Of a stretch of DNA of 64,000 nucleotides, positions 1 to 8,241 are shown in pieces. The notes under the pieces were generated by a model. That model saw nothing but the letters and a program-made list of their open reading frames with translations, had not been told where the DNA came from and searched no databases. Both the position numbers and the translations under genes were made by a program. Every line of letters begins with the position of its first letter. Within the stretch, counting starts at the first letter, position 1. This DNA is from Microcoleus sp. AS-A8. GTDB taxonomy: Bacteria; Cyanobacteriota; Cyanobacteriia; Cyanobacteriales; Coleofasciculaceae. The stretch lies in assembly GCA_039962225.1 (NCBI GenBank), contig JAMPKV010000009.1, forward strand, positions 1-64,000, written 5' to 3'.

Positions 1-1
1 T

Positions 2-1636
2 GTGACCAAGACTTTTTTTGGAGAGCGATCGCGTCAAAGACTACTCCTCGATTGTCCTTTTAGAACTCCATATCTTGCTTGTTCGGGTATATCTGCCAAA
101 GTGGGATGCTCCCAGCAATTTTTCAACGACACGAAACTAACTCTCACCCGCATTTATAACCAGTTGCTGTTCTTAAATCTGGAATTGCAAGATTTAGACA
201 GTACCCAATTTGACGAATTACAAGCATCACCAGCTCTACAAGAGTACAGCCACTACCTCAATCGCATCGCCCAGTTTAGCCCCCATAGGCTCCCGGAAGA
301 AGCAGAGCGAACCCGAAACCGGGATATGCTCACAGGACGGCTGGCATTTCTTCATCTGTACTCGGTTCATCGGGGTGAGCAGGACTATGAACCCGTAGCA
401 ACGCCCGATGGCAAAAAGGTTGAGACTCAAGCCGAACTGGAGGCTCTGCTGTTTCACTCAGAGCATGACGTGCGTTATGACGCCTACGGCTCATTGCGCC
501 AGGAGATGGAGCAACAGAATAGATTGTATGGCTTTATTCTGAATGCGATTTGCCAAGACCACCACATTGAGAGCCAGATGCGGGGGTATCCTTCCACATT
601 CCATAAGCAGTTATTGGCGGCGGATATGCCGGAGTCGGTATTCCGCGCCATTATGGATAGCACAGGCGATCGCATCGACTTATTCCAACGCTATTACCAG
701 TTGAAGGGGAAAGCGATCGGGCAAAAAATCCGTACTTGCGATCTTGATGCTCCTTGGACAGCGGATGATCCATTGCTGAAGGTGGACTATAAAACGGGTG
801 TGCAAACGCTGCTCAATGCTTTGAAGCCGTTTGATGTCTTTTATGCGAACAGGGCATCAGACTTTTTCTCCAAGAGGTGGGTTGATGCCAAAGTGCGTCC
901 TGGCAAGGCTAGCGGAGTCTTCAGTTTTCCGACTTTTGCCAAGCACACTTACTTGTCGCTCTCTTACACAGAAGATTATCATGCGCTGTTTACCTTGGCT
1001 CACCAAGTTGGGCAGGGATTACATTTCGCTAAAACATGCGATCGCCAAACGTATTTCAACAGTCAATCGTCCCTATTGTTGGCCGAAGTTGCCTCAATTT
1101 TCAATAAACTGCTGTTGTTCGACTACCTGCTTAAAGAAGCTGCTGATGATCAGCACCGCCAGCAAGCCGTGCTGACGCGGCTGCTGGACGATCAACTCAA
1201 TCTAATCTTTTATCAAACTACCATTAGCGGTTTGGAACTCGCACTCCATGAACGGGCGGCTCAAGGTAGTTTTGATCACTCCTTTGTTAACGAGCAGTGG
1301 CTGGAATTTTATCGCCAACTCTGTGGTGAGGCTGTAGAAGTTTTGCCAGGAAATCAATATGACTGGGCAGGAATGAGTCATATTTTCACTCAGCCGTTCT
1401 CTAGTTACCAGTATGCAGCAGCCAGCATTGTCAGTTTGGCTTGTTACCAGCAATACCAAGTAGCTGGAAAAGACTTTATCCCTAGCTATTTTGATTTCCT
1501 CGCTGTCGGGGGTAGTATGAATCCAGTGCAGGCTTTACGCCAGACCGTTGGAGTCGATTTGGAAGACCCAGCAACTTTTAATGGCGCTCTCTATTACGTT
1601 GAAGGGTTGATTGAGCAGCTACAGGCCATGCTTTGA
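2..1636 (+). CDS. M3-family (oligoendopeptidase F-like) protein, 5' partial, probably inactive
   Basis: Residues from about 42 to the end follow the M3B oligopeptidase fold, a thimet-like zinc peptidase that normally cleaves short peptides in the cytoplasm. The family landmarks RPGKASGVFS, the sheet before the zinc helix and the C-terminal SHIFTQPFSSYQYA segment are all present. The zinc motif, however, reads HQVGQ at residues 334-338 where active members have HExGH: the catalytic Glu and the second His are both Gln. The downstream AEVAS glutamate is kept, but the following F-x-E is F-N-K. The gene touches the window edge, and the first 40 or so residues do not look like the family, so the true start or a frame break lies upstream. 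It is most likely a pseudo-peptidase of unknown role. It converges on the next gene across a palindromic repeat. Confidence 0.8.
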   Translation: MTKTFFGERSRQRLLLDCPFRTPYLACSGISAKVGCSQQFFNDTKLTLTRIYNQLLFLNLELQDLDSTQFDELQASPALQEYSHYLNRIAQFSPHRLPEEAERTRNRDMLTGRLAFLHLYSVHRGEQDYEPVATPDGKKVETQAELEALLFHSEHDVRYDAYGSLRQEMEQQNRLYGFILNAICQDHHIESQMRGYPSTFHKQLLAADMPESVFRAIMDSTGDRIDLFQRYYQLKGKAIGQKIRTCDLDAPWTADDPLLKVDYKTGVQTLLNALKPFDVFYANRASDFFSKRWVDAKVRPGKASGVFSFPTFAKHTYLSLSYTEDYHALFTLAHQVGQGLHFAKTCDRQTYFNSQSSLLLAEVASIFNKLLLFDYLLKEAADDQHRQQAVLTRLLDDQLNLIFYQTTISGLELALHERAAQGSFDHSFVNEQWLEFYRQLCGEAVEVLPGNQYDWAGMSHIFTQPFSSYQYAAASIVSLACYQQYQVAGKDFIPSYFDFLAVGGSMNPVQALRQTVGVDLEDPATFNGALYYVEGLIEQLQAML

Positions 1637-1707
1637 GAATCAGCTAATTTTGCTTAGTTAAGCGATTTTCTAGTGAACTTCAATTGATTGCAACACAGTC
1701 GTTTGTA

Positions 1708-1728
1708 GGGCACGATATGATCGTGCCC
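1708..1728. terminator. Palindromic repeat, likely bidirectional terminator
   Basis: A 9-bp perfect stem (GGGCACGAT/ATCGTGCCC) around a 3-nt loop sits between two convergent genes. A close relative lies at 20873-20892, also between convergent genes. Confidence 0.55.
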
Positions 1729-1755
1729 CTTCCGTTTCACGATATTAATTTCGGA

Positions 1756-2646
1756 TTAGACAGAAACAGCAACTGGATATAGAGTTGGATCGCCAGCAGC
1801 AGAGACTAGGTCGGTATAGCCCGCCATAGGAGCGGAAACGGGAACTGTCGTAGCATCTAAACTGAAAGAACCAGAGGCTACTTCTATCTGATTAATGTTG
1901 AAAAGCTGAGCCCAGGCCAGGAAGGAATCCACGTTAGAGGGCAGGTCTATTTCCAATAGATTAGTGACGTTGACGAACTCACTTAATACTAAATCTACGC
2001 TGAAATCTCCTTCTGCTGTGATTGTAGATGGCCCGACCAAGCTTCCCTCTACCACGGTAGGATCGAACCCATCAATAACAAAAGTATTTTGCTCACCCAG
2101 ATAGTTAAAGTTCAAGCCAGTGGTTCCTGCCTCCGAAGTGAGGGTGCCACTTCCTGTCAACTCCAAGTCAAATAAATTATCGACAACTTCTATGGCTGAA
2201 TTGGCATCTGTAATGTCTAAAGCATCTAAAATTTCCAGAACTGAATTGGGAACAGTAATACCGAAATCACTTAATAAATCCAGAACTGGAGTATCAGGAC
2301 TAATGCCGAAGACCTGACTAATTAAAGGAAAATCTATTGTAATATCACCATCAGAAATATCACCCGTCGGCAATTCGGCTAGGTCACTGGGAACAGAAAA
2401 ATTTCCTTGAAAATCTCGATTAACGCTTACCTCAAGTGGTAATTCTACGGTGAATTCATTTTCAACTATCCCAACTATCAATGGGTTAAAGTTAACCGTT
2501 GTAGAAATCATCCCGGCATAATCGAGCGCTGTAAAATTAGCTAAATTAGCTAGGGTTGGAACTTGAGCAACGGGTGAACAAAGAATACAAGCTGTTTCTT
2601 CGTCGTCAATTGTTGTATCTTTTGGATCTATCCACTGTTCTGTCAT
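1756..2646 (-). CDS. Hypothetical acidic protein of unknown function
   Basis: About 296 residues starting at an in-frame ATG (MTEQWIDPKD). The open frame extends a further 25 codons to a GTG at 2721, but that GTG lies inside the right end of the neighbouring IS element, so the ATG, weakly preceded by AGGGG, is preferred. The protein is acidic and rich in Thr, Val, Leu and Asp, with alternating hydrophobic stretches that suggest beta structure. It has no clear signal peptide or transmembrane helix. The N-terminal region contains a CILC pair. I do not recognise a family. The IS insertion about 70 bp upstream has probably separated the gene from its original promoter. Confidence 0.6.
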   Translation of the reverse strand: MTEQWIDPKDTTIDDEETACILCSPVAQVPTLANLANFTALDYAGMISTTVNFNPLIVGIVENEFTVELPLEVSVNRDFQGNFSVPSDLAELPTGDISDGDITIDFPLISQVFGISPDTPVLDLLSDFGITVPNSVLEILDALDITDANSAIEVVDNLFDLELTGSGTLTSEAGTTGLNFNYLGEQNTFVIDGFDPTVVEGSLVGPSTITAEGDFSVDLVLSEFVNVTNLLEIDLPSNVDSFLAWAQLFNINQIEVASGSFSLDATTVPVSAPMAGYTDLVSAAGDPTLYPVAVSV

Positions 2647-2714
2647 CGTCGCTACCCCTGTTTTTGTGTAAGTTTTGAGTGCCTCAGCAGCTAGGCCGAA
2701 AGAAACACAATTAG

Positions 2715-2870
2715 TTGACACTCCTCGCCCTAGAAGGACGAGGATTCTTTCTTCACGGGGAGCGCAACCGCTTTACCCTCAGAAAGCATCTTCACCGTGT
2801 GTCCCACGGCTGCAAGCCCTCTCACGAGAACTACTTGAGCGGCTGCAACATCTCTATCGGTTGTGTAGCC
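2715..2870 (-). ncRNA. Putative TnpB guide RNA (reRNA/omega RNA) at the element's right end
   Basis: In characterised TnpB elements the guide RNA overlaps the 3' end of tnpB and runs out of the right end into flanking DNA. The matching place here ends at the right-end hairpin, so the guide would begin at the flank just below 2715 (CTAATTGTG... on the minus strand). Only the hairpin is directly visible. The 5' boundary is an estimate. Confidence 0.35.
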
Positions 2871-3953
2871 GCAATATTGGCACGAATGGACTCTTTCGGA
2901 TAACTCCTTCTTACCTGTTTCAACAAAGCAGTTAGGGCATATCTGACTCGTCTTTTTGCTATCCACTTTGAGAAAAAATACACCTCGCTTACGGCAACAT
3001 TGCTCTAATATCTGGAAAAACTGACCCCAACCCGCATCTAGACAATGCTTTCCTAAGAAGCCGCGAACTAGACCTTTAAGGTTCAAGTCTTCCACAAATA
3101 TCATCCCTGCCCAGTCGCAGAGATTGTGAGCCAAAAGCCAGTAATAGTTTTTCCTTGTGTTAGCAATTCGTCCGTGTAATTGACTTACTTGGCGTTGTGC
3201 CTTCCTACGGTTGTTTGACCCCTTGACCTTTCTCGAACACTTACGTTGCAGCAATTTAAGCTTGCGTTCGAGCTTCTTGAAAGGTCGTGGATTGGGAAAC
3301 AATTTACCGTTAGAGACCGCAGCCAAGTGACTAATTCCGACATCAACCCCAATCGCTTCGCCATGCGGCATGACATCTGGGATGTTTACATCCCACTGCA
3401 ATGACAACATGGCATACCAGCCGCTAGCGCGTCTCACGATTCGCACCTGTTTTAGGGTTGCGCCATCCCTGATGGGACGCGACTGACGGAACTTAACCCA
3501 ACCAATTTTGGGTAACTTGACCGCACTGTTTTGAATGGGGTTAACTCCCATCTGGGGGAACACAAACGAGCGCATCGTCCCCACTTTCTTAAAGCGGGGA
3601 AAACCGTGTCCTTGTTCCCACATACTGACAAACGCTTGCTCAAGACGCTTTAACGTTTGCTGTAAAACGTGAACTTGCAGGGCATTAAGCGCAGGTATTT
3701 TAGCCCTAGCTTCGGTTAATCCTTTGCACTGACTAGCGTAAGTGGGTCTTTTAGTGCCCACGGGAATAATGTATTCGGACTGGAGAGAGCAAGCATTCAC
3801 CTGACAGCTACGAGACTTAAACCAGTCCTTGCGTTCAGCTAACGCATAGTTATACACACGCCTGCACTGCTCTAACCACTCCTCAAAAAGGGCAACTTGC
3901 GCTGACGTAGGTTTAAGTTTGTACTCGTAAGTGAGGGTAAACACTTGTTGCAT
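2730..3953 (-). CDS. tnpB: TnpB, RNA-guided RuvC-like nuclease of IS200/IS605
   Basis: A full-length TnpB of about 407 residues. The N-terminal helix-turn-helix (YEYKLKPT.AQ) is followed by the beta-barrel region. Counting from the upstream GTG codon, all three RuvC carboxylates are present: D205 in IGVDVGIS, E289 in IFVEDLNLKG and D369 in TDRDVAAAQ. The zinc ribbon is CPNC...CQYC (340-362). TnpB proteins are guided by a right-end RNA to cut DNA beside a short TAM, which helps the element persist. A GTG directly precedes the chosen ATG, and AGGAGG lies only 2 nt before that ATG. The stop codon falls inside the right-end hairpin, as usual for the family. The gene shows no frameshift and could be functional. 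Confidence 0.93.
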   Translation of the reverse strand: MQQVFTLTYEYKLKPTSAQVALFEEWLEQCRRVYNYALAERKDWFKSRSCQVNACSLQSEYIIPVGTKRPTYASQCKGLTEARAKIPALNALQVHVLQQTLKRLEQAFVSMWEQGHGFPRFKKVGTMRSFVFPQMGVNPIQNSAVKLPKIGWVKFRQSRPIRDGATLKQVRIVRRASGWYAMLSLQWDVNIPDVMPHGEAIGVDVGISHLAAVSNGKLFPNPRPFKKLERKLKLLQRKCSRKVKGSNNRRKAQRQVSQLHGRIANTRKNYYWLLAHNLCDWAGMIFVEDLNLKGLVRGFLGKHCLDAGWGQFFQILEQCCRKRGVFFLKVDSKKTSQICPNCFVETGKKELSERVHSCQYCGYTTDRDVAAAQVVLVRGLAAVGHTVKMLSEGKAVALPVKKESSSF

Positions 3954-4028
3954 CACCTCCTTCTTGACTTTATTTTATCCGGTTTGACCTATCGATAGCT
4001 CGATTTATCAAGGTACTTTCAAAGAAAA

Positions 4029-4064
4029 GCCGTCCTAGAAGGACAGCGGAGCGAAGGGGAGCAG
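4029..4064. repeat. Hairpin end sequence shared with the IsrB-like element
   Basis: This segment closely matches the plus-strand sequence at 44629-44663: GCCGTCCTA, a short A-rich loop, AGGAC, GCGGAGC and terminal GAGCAG are all shared. Here it lies at the upstream (left) end of the minus-strand tnpB element. At 44629 it is the downstream end of the isrB-like gene. Confidence 0.7.
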
Positions 4065-4085
4065 CTTGAATCCCATTAGTTTCGG

Positions 4086-5291
4086 TCATGAATCTTGCGA
4101 TCGCAAAAATCCAGCCATTCGTTCCACCGCCATTTCCAGAATGGCTGGCTCATGCACCAACGCAAACCGGACATATCCTTCGCCAGCTTTGCCGAAACCC
4201 GCTCCCGGTGAAGCGGCAACGCCTGTTTTTTCCACGAGTTGAGTACAGAATTTTACCGAATCATTCGTCCAAGGCTCTGGCAACTTAGCCCAAATATACA
4301 TTGTTGCGTTTGGGGTCGGAACCTGCCAACCGATTTGGTGCAAGGCTTTGACGAACGCATCCCGTCGTTGTCGAAAAATTTCTACCGATTGCTGGACGCT
4401 ATCTTGAGGCCCTCGTAAAGCTGCGATCGCACCATTCAAAATCCCTCGATATTGGTTGAAATCAACGGCGGCTTTCACCTGCCGCAACGCTCGAATCAAC
4501 TGAGCATTGCCAATCGCATAACCGATGCGAAAGCCGCCCATATTATAAGACTTGGAAAACGTAAAAAACTCGATCGAAACTTCCTTATCTGGGTCGGCTT
4601 GCAAAATTGAAGGAGCAAGGGATTGTGGATTGGGTGTTTCCCCGGTGTCTTCTGCGAACACTAAATCTGCATAGGGGAAGTCGTGAACTAAGACTAACTC
4701 ATGTTCACGGCAAAACGCGACGGCCTCCCGGAAAAACGACAAGGGCGCGATCGCCGTCGTAGGATTATGAGGATAGCTCAACACCATCATCCGGGATTGA
4801 GCGAGTACAGGTGTGGGAATGTCTTCAAATACGGGTAAAAAGTTATTTTCTGCCAGTATGGGCATGGTATAGATCTGACCGCTAGCCAGATAAACACCAC
4901 CCGCATGAGAGGGATAGCCTGGGTCTAACAACAGGGCAAAATCTCCTGGGTTCAGGACGGCTAGCGGTAAATGAGCGGTACCTTCTTGAGAACCAATCAG
5001 GGGAAGCACCTCAGTTTCTGGATTAACTGAGATGCCAAATCGTTGGGTGTACCAGTCAGCGGCTGCCTGACGAAAGGCTTGAGTGCCATGAAACAGCAAG
5101 TAGCCGTGAGTACTGTTGTCTGACAAAGACTCTTGAATCGCCCCTAGGACGTGTTCTGATGCCGGGAGGTCAGAAGACCCTAAGGAGAGGTCAATAATGT
5201 TCTGTCCAGAGGCTTTGGCTTTGGCTTTCGCCTGATCCATATCAGCAAACACATTGGCTTGCAGGGGTTGTAAACGCTTGGCAAACTGCAT
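4086..5291 (-). CDS. PLP-dependent class I/II aminotransferase, LL-diaminopimelate aminotransferase-like
   Basis: About 401 residues with a fold-type I aminotransferase layout. They include the glycine-rich GSQEGTAHL segment that binds PLP phosphate, the conserved LSYPHNPTT, the HDFPYADLVF aspartate/tyrosine pair contacting the PLP ring, and the Schiff-base lysine in FSKSYNMGGFRIG. The closest families are DapL-type LL-diaminopimelate aminotransferases (lysine and peptidoglycan synthesis) and related aspartate/alanine aminotransferases, so the substrate is not settled by sequence alone. The start is the ATG of MQFAKRL. An upstream in-frame codon at 5345 would add 18 residues from repeat-flanking DNA and is less likely. 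The gene appears monocistronic. Confidence 0.85.
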   Translation of the reverse strand: MQFAKRLQPLQANVFADMDQAKAKAKASGQNIIDLSLGSSDLPASEHVLGAIQESLSDNSTHGYLLFHGTQAFRQAAADWYTQRFGISVNPETEVLPLIGSQEGTAHLPLAVLNPGDFALLLDPGYPSHAGGVYLASGQIYTMPILAENNFLPVFEDIPTPVLAQSRMMVLSYPHNPTTAIAPLSFFREAVAFCREHELVLVHDFPYADLVFAEDTGETPNPQSLAPSILQADPDKEVSIEFFTFSKSYNMGGFRIGYAIGNAQLIRALRQVKAAVDFNQYRGILNGAIAALRGPQDSVQQSVEIFRQRRDAFVKALHQIGWQVPTPNATMYIWAKLPEPWTNDSVKFCTQLVEKTGVAASPGAGFGKAGEGYVRFALVHEPAILEMAVERMAGFLRSQDS

Positions 5292-5353
5292 CTTTTTTGT
5301 TGCTTGTTGTTTTTTGAAGGATTCCCAACAACCCACAACCAACACCGCATCAA

Positions 5354-5451
5354 TAGTGCAGCGTGGCAGAAATAACTATCCAGTTGAAAAAGGTTAAAAA
5401 GCTTACTGTACAAACTTTCTTGCCTTCTGCCTTCTGCCTCCTGCCCTCTTG
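5354..5451. repeat. 98-bp dispersed repeat, copy 1
   Basis: Nearly identical to 35392-35489, where it follows kaiC. The first 75 bp differ at about three positions. The last 25 bp are a CCTTCTGCC-type tract. A similar tract occurs inside 55414-55531. Confidence 0.85.
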
Positions 5452-5473
5452 AAAAAAGGGGGTTGAGTTTTTG

Positions 5474-5809
5474 CTAAGAAGCGGGGGATAAATGAGTGTC
5501 TATCAGGCTGACTAATTTCTGCTTGCTAATTGCACCTTCATGGGATTGAGCAATCTCACCGTTCTTAAATACAAGGAGTGCGGGAACACCTTCGACGTGG
5601 TACCTTTTCACTGTGTCAGGATTTGGATCGACTTCCATCTTGAACACCTTTAAGCGATCGCTATAAGTATCAGCCACCCAATCCACGGATGGCGCTACCA
5701 AGCGACAAGGGCCACACCAAGACGCCCACAAGTAGACCAGTACAGGTTGCTCGGCTTTTAAAACTTCGGTTTCAAACTCAGAATCTGTAATTGAAATAGC
5801 GTTACTCAC
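5474..5809 (-). CDS. trxA: Thioredoxin
   Basis: About 111 residues with the complete thioredoxin fold: YLWASWCGPCRLV carries the redox-active WCGPC pair, and the cis-proline is in VEGVPALLVF. It reduces disulfides of cytoplasmic targets, presumably with electrons from ferredoxin- or NADPH-dependent thioredoxin reductase. The start is the GTG of VSNAISITD, because GGAGGG sits 4 nt upstream and the family N-terminus aligns there. An open frame continues 13 codons further upstream to 5848. It is slightly divergent from the canonical m-type protein (VDWVADTYSDR region). A single gene with no obvious operon partner. Confidence 0.92.
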   Translation of the reverse strand: MSNAISITDSEFETEVLKAEQPVLVYLWASWCGPCRLVAPSVDWVADTYSDRLKVFKMEVDPNPDTVKRYHVEGVPALLVFKNGEIAQSHEGAISKQKLVSLIDTHLSPAS

Positions 5810-6186
5810 AAAACCCTCCATCAATACAACTGTTTCTATTTCGCTCACTGAGCAGATTATCTTGTGGAAAAATTAACCAGGATTGGCAAGCGAGCAAGTT
5901 TGCCTGTAGCTTTACATTTAATACAGTAAATCAGTCCCAGCCTTTGGCGGTAGGAGCCTTTATTATCTCCAATTAGCTATATACCTATCAATTTTTTGGG
6001 GCTATCTAGCTGTGCGACTGTATTCAGTGATGTTCCTGCTTCACGCAGCCGCCAATCTGCTCAACAATAATTAAGACCTGGATAGACTCTCTGCATCCAC
6101 TCCACCTTTAGAGTCAGTGGGATTAAGGTTGAGTCGCCTATCAAGGTCTTGGTTCGCAGAGGGTATGGTCAAAAGCTTGCCGACAC
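5810..6186. other. Intergenic region, no gene seen
   Basis: About 380 bp between thioredoxin and the first Vipp1-like gene. It must hold the thioredoxin promoter and the end of the Vipp1-like transcript. No convincing ORF, RNA or repeat was seen. Confidence 0.5.
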
Positions 6187-6957
6187 TTATAAATTGTCGA
6201 TTTGCTTTCGCAGGGCTTCCAATTCAGCATCAACGGCTGCATTAGACGAGGGAGAGGCTTTTTCCTGAGAGGCTGGTAGCGCTTGCTGTGATACAGAACC
6301 CCCAGTCAACTGTGCTTTCATCTGCGCCAACTCATCATCAACGTCGCTGCCGCCTTCGAGCAGGGCAAATTGAGCTTCTAAGTTATTACCTGCCAGTTCA
6401 TTGCCAGCCTGAGAACGAGCCTCCAGCTCCAAAACTTTGTCTTCCATGCGCTCAAAAGCAGCCATTGCCGAGCCGGTACCCAAGCGACCAATTGTACCTT
6501 GCAACTGCTCGTTGGCTTTAGCCGCGGCTGCACGAGACTTGAGCATATCCTTCTTGGTCTTAGCTTCGGAGATCTTACTTTCCAAAGCAATCAGGTTCTT
6601 TTTGAGGCTGTCTACTTGAGTAGTCTGCTGATCCAGCATGGTTTTCTGAGTAGCTGCCGCTTCGGCAACAGCCTTCTTGCGCAGAAGTGCCTCCCGCGCT
6701 AGGGTCTCATCCCCTTTGCTGAGCGCGAGTTGGGCACGGTTCTGCCAGTTGTTGGCTTCGGATTGGTTTTTGTTGTATTGTTGCTCCGTGCGTTTTTGAG
6801 TGGCAATAGCCCTAGCCACTGCTTGGCGCAGTTGGATCAGGTCTTCTTGCATATCAATAATGGCTTGCTCCAGAATCTTTTCTGGATCTTCAGCCTTGCT
6901 CACCATATCGTTCAGATTTGCTCTGACGACTCTGCTAAGGCGGTCAAATAATCCCAT
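6187..6957 (-). CDS. PspA/IM30 (Vipp1-like) membrane-remodelling protein, paralogue 1
   Basis: 256 residues, almost entirely helical, beginning with the amphipathic helix MGLFDRLSRVVRANLNDMV that inserts into membranes. The long coiled-coil hairpin contains the conserved QLRQAVARAIA and LESKISEAKTKKD segments. After the PspA core (about 215 residues) there is a linker and a final helix (AVDAELEALRKQIDNL), the C-terminal extension that separates Vipp1 from classical PspA. Such proteins form ESCRT-III-like rings and rods that maintain thylakoid or plasma membranes. A second paralogue lies 427 bp upstream on the same strand; which one is the housekeeping Vipp1 cannot be decided here. Confidence 0.9.
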   Translation of the reverse strand: MGLFDRLSRVVRANLNDMVSKAEDPEKILEQAIIDMQEDLIQLRQAVARAIATQKRTEQQYNKNQSEANNWQNRAQLALSKGDETLAREALLRKKAVAEAAATQKTMLDQQTTQVDSLKKNLIALESKISEAKTKKDMLKSRAAAAKANEQLQGTIGRLGTGSAMAAFERMEDKVLELEARSQAGNELAGNNLEAQFALLEGGSDVDDELAQMKAQLTGGSVSQQALPASQEKASPSSNAAVDAELEALRKQIDNL

Positions 6958-7384
6958 GACGCTGTCTATCCTCTTGGAACGTATAAAGTAGTTTTAACGC
7001 AGACTCTACGCTATCAGCCGACTGCTGATGCGTTGCGGTTTGAGCAATTAAGGCTATCCCATCTCTAGTCATCAAGCACAACTTTGAAGTCACTCAAAAC
7101 ACATAGGCTCAAGCCATGGAGACAAGACGCTTTAATCCAGTGTAAAAACTTCCAGCCCAAAAGCGCTAGATCATAGCCCGGTTCTCCAATTGTCAAGGAT
7201 GAGAAGATGCATGACTCACCTCCTTGGCTCAGGTGGTGGGGGAGTGGGGCAGTAAGTGGGAGAGTAAAAAAAAATTAATCATGATTCTGTCAGCGGAAGC
7301 GAGAACAAAGAGTGGGATAAATTCTCGACTCAAATCCCGAAATTAAACAACCAACCTTTCTCCCTATCTCCCCCTCCTCTTCAC
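6958..7384. other. Spacer between the two Vipp1-like genes, no gene seen
   Basis: About 430 bp, long enough for an independent promoter for the downstream paralogue. No ORF or structured RNA was recognised. Confidence 0.5.
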
Positions 7385-8146
7385 TCAAGAACCTTCTATT
7401 TCAGAGCGTAGTTTTTTCAGCTCGGCTTCAATTTCTGGATTTTGGGCAGATGATGTCTGAGCAGACGGTAATTTGGCCGATTCGGTGCCAGTCATCAAGT
7501 TGGCTTTCATCGCCGCCAACTCGCTATTCACCTCATTGCCCCCTTCTAGAGAGGCAAATCTCTTTTCCAAATCGCTGCTTCCCAATTCGGCTATGGCTTC
7601 GGACTGGGCTTCGAGCTGCATGACTTTTTCTTCCATTCGCTCAAAGGCACTGAGCGCCGTGCCCGTCCCCATATTGCCCAGCATCTCGTTAATTTTCTGG
7701 GACGCCTGAGCGGAGCGGGCTCTAGCGATATACAAGTCTTTTTTCGTTTTCGCTTCTGAGATTTTACTCTCTAGCGCCCGCATATTTTCTTTGAGCTTGC
7801 TGACCACAGTACTTTGCTGTGTCAGCTGGGTTCGCATGGCTTTAGCCGTCTCCTGATAGGATTTCCGCCGGGTTAGAGCTTCCCGTGCCAGGTTGTCATC
7901 CCCGTTTGACAGAGCCAATTGGGCGCGGTTATACCACTCTTGGGCAGTGGTTTCAGCCTGAGCGGCTTGTCGCTCGGTACGTTTTTGGGTAGCGATCGCC
8001 TGCGCTACAGCTTGTCGTAGCTGAATCAAATCCTGCTGCATCTCCTCAACAGCTTGTTCGAGCACTTTTTCTGGGTCTTCGGCTTGCCCGATCAGGTTGT
8101 TGAGGTTGGCGCGAATTACGCGCAGGATGCGATCAATCAATCCCAT
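7385..8146 (-). CDS. PspA/IM30 (Vipp1-like) membrane-remodelling protein, paralogue 2
   Basis: 253 residues with the same plan as its neighbour: an N-terminal amphipathic helix (MGLIDRILRVIRANLNNLI), a coiled-coil core with QLRQAVAQAIATQKRTER and LESKISEAKTKKD, and a short C-terminal helix (EIEAELKKLRSEIEGS). The two proteins are clearly tandem duplicates and differ most in the linker and at the tip of the hairpin. Heteropolymer formation is possible. The start ATG is well placed, and the ORF length matches Vipp1 rather than the shorter PspA. Confidence 0.9.
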   Translation of the reverse strand: MGLIDRILRVIRANLNNLIGQAEDPEKVLEQAVEEMQQDLIQLRQAVAQAIATQKRTERQAAQAETTAQEWYNRAQLALSNGDDNLAREALTRRKSYQETAKAMRTQLTQQSTVVSKLKENMRALESKISEAKTKKDLYIARARSAQASQKINEMLGNMGTGTALSAFERMEEKVMQLEAQSEAIAELGSSDLEKRFASLEGGNEVNSELAAMKANLMTGTESAKLPSAQTSSAQNPEIEAELKKLRSEIEGS

Positions 8147-8241
8147 AGCAGCTCTCCATTCACATCACGGGTCGGGGGATTTTTAACATCATGGTACCTC
8201 ACCGTCAAGACCCGATTTGAGATTTTAGAATTAGACCTGCC

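Larger units (their letters stand above)
2715..4064 (-). mobile_element. IS200/IS605-family element carrying only tnpB
   Basis: The right end, read on the minus strand, is a hairpin (CCTCG/CGAGG arms at 2723-2743) followed by AGTGTCAA. This is the arrangement of IS200/IS605 right ends that terminate at a TCAA-type cleavage site. The other end is a hairpin with a GTCCT/AGGAC stem at about 4031-4043. No tnpA is present, so the element is non-autonomous. There are no terminal inverted repeats or target duplication, as expected for single-strand transposition. The exact left boundary is uncertain by several bases. Confidence 0.75.
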
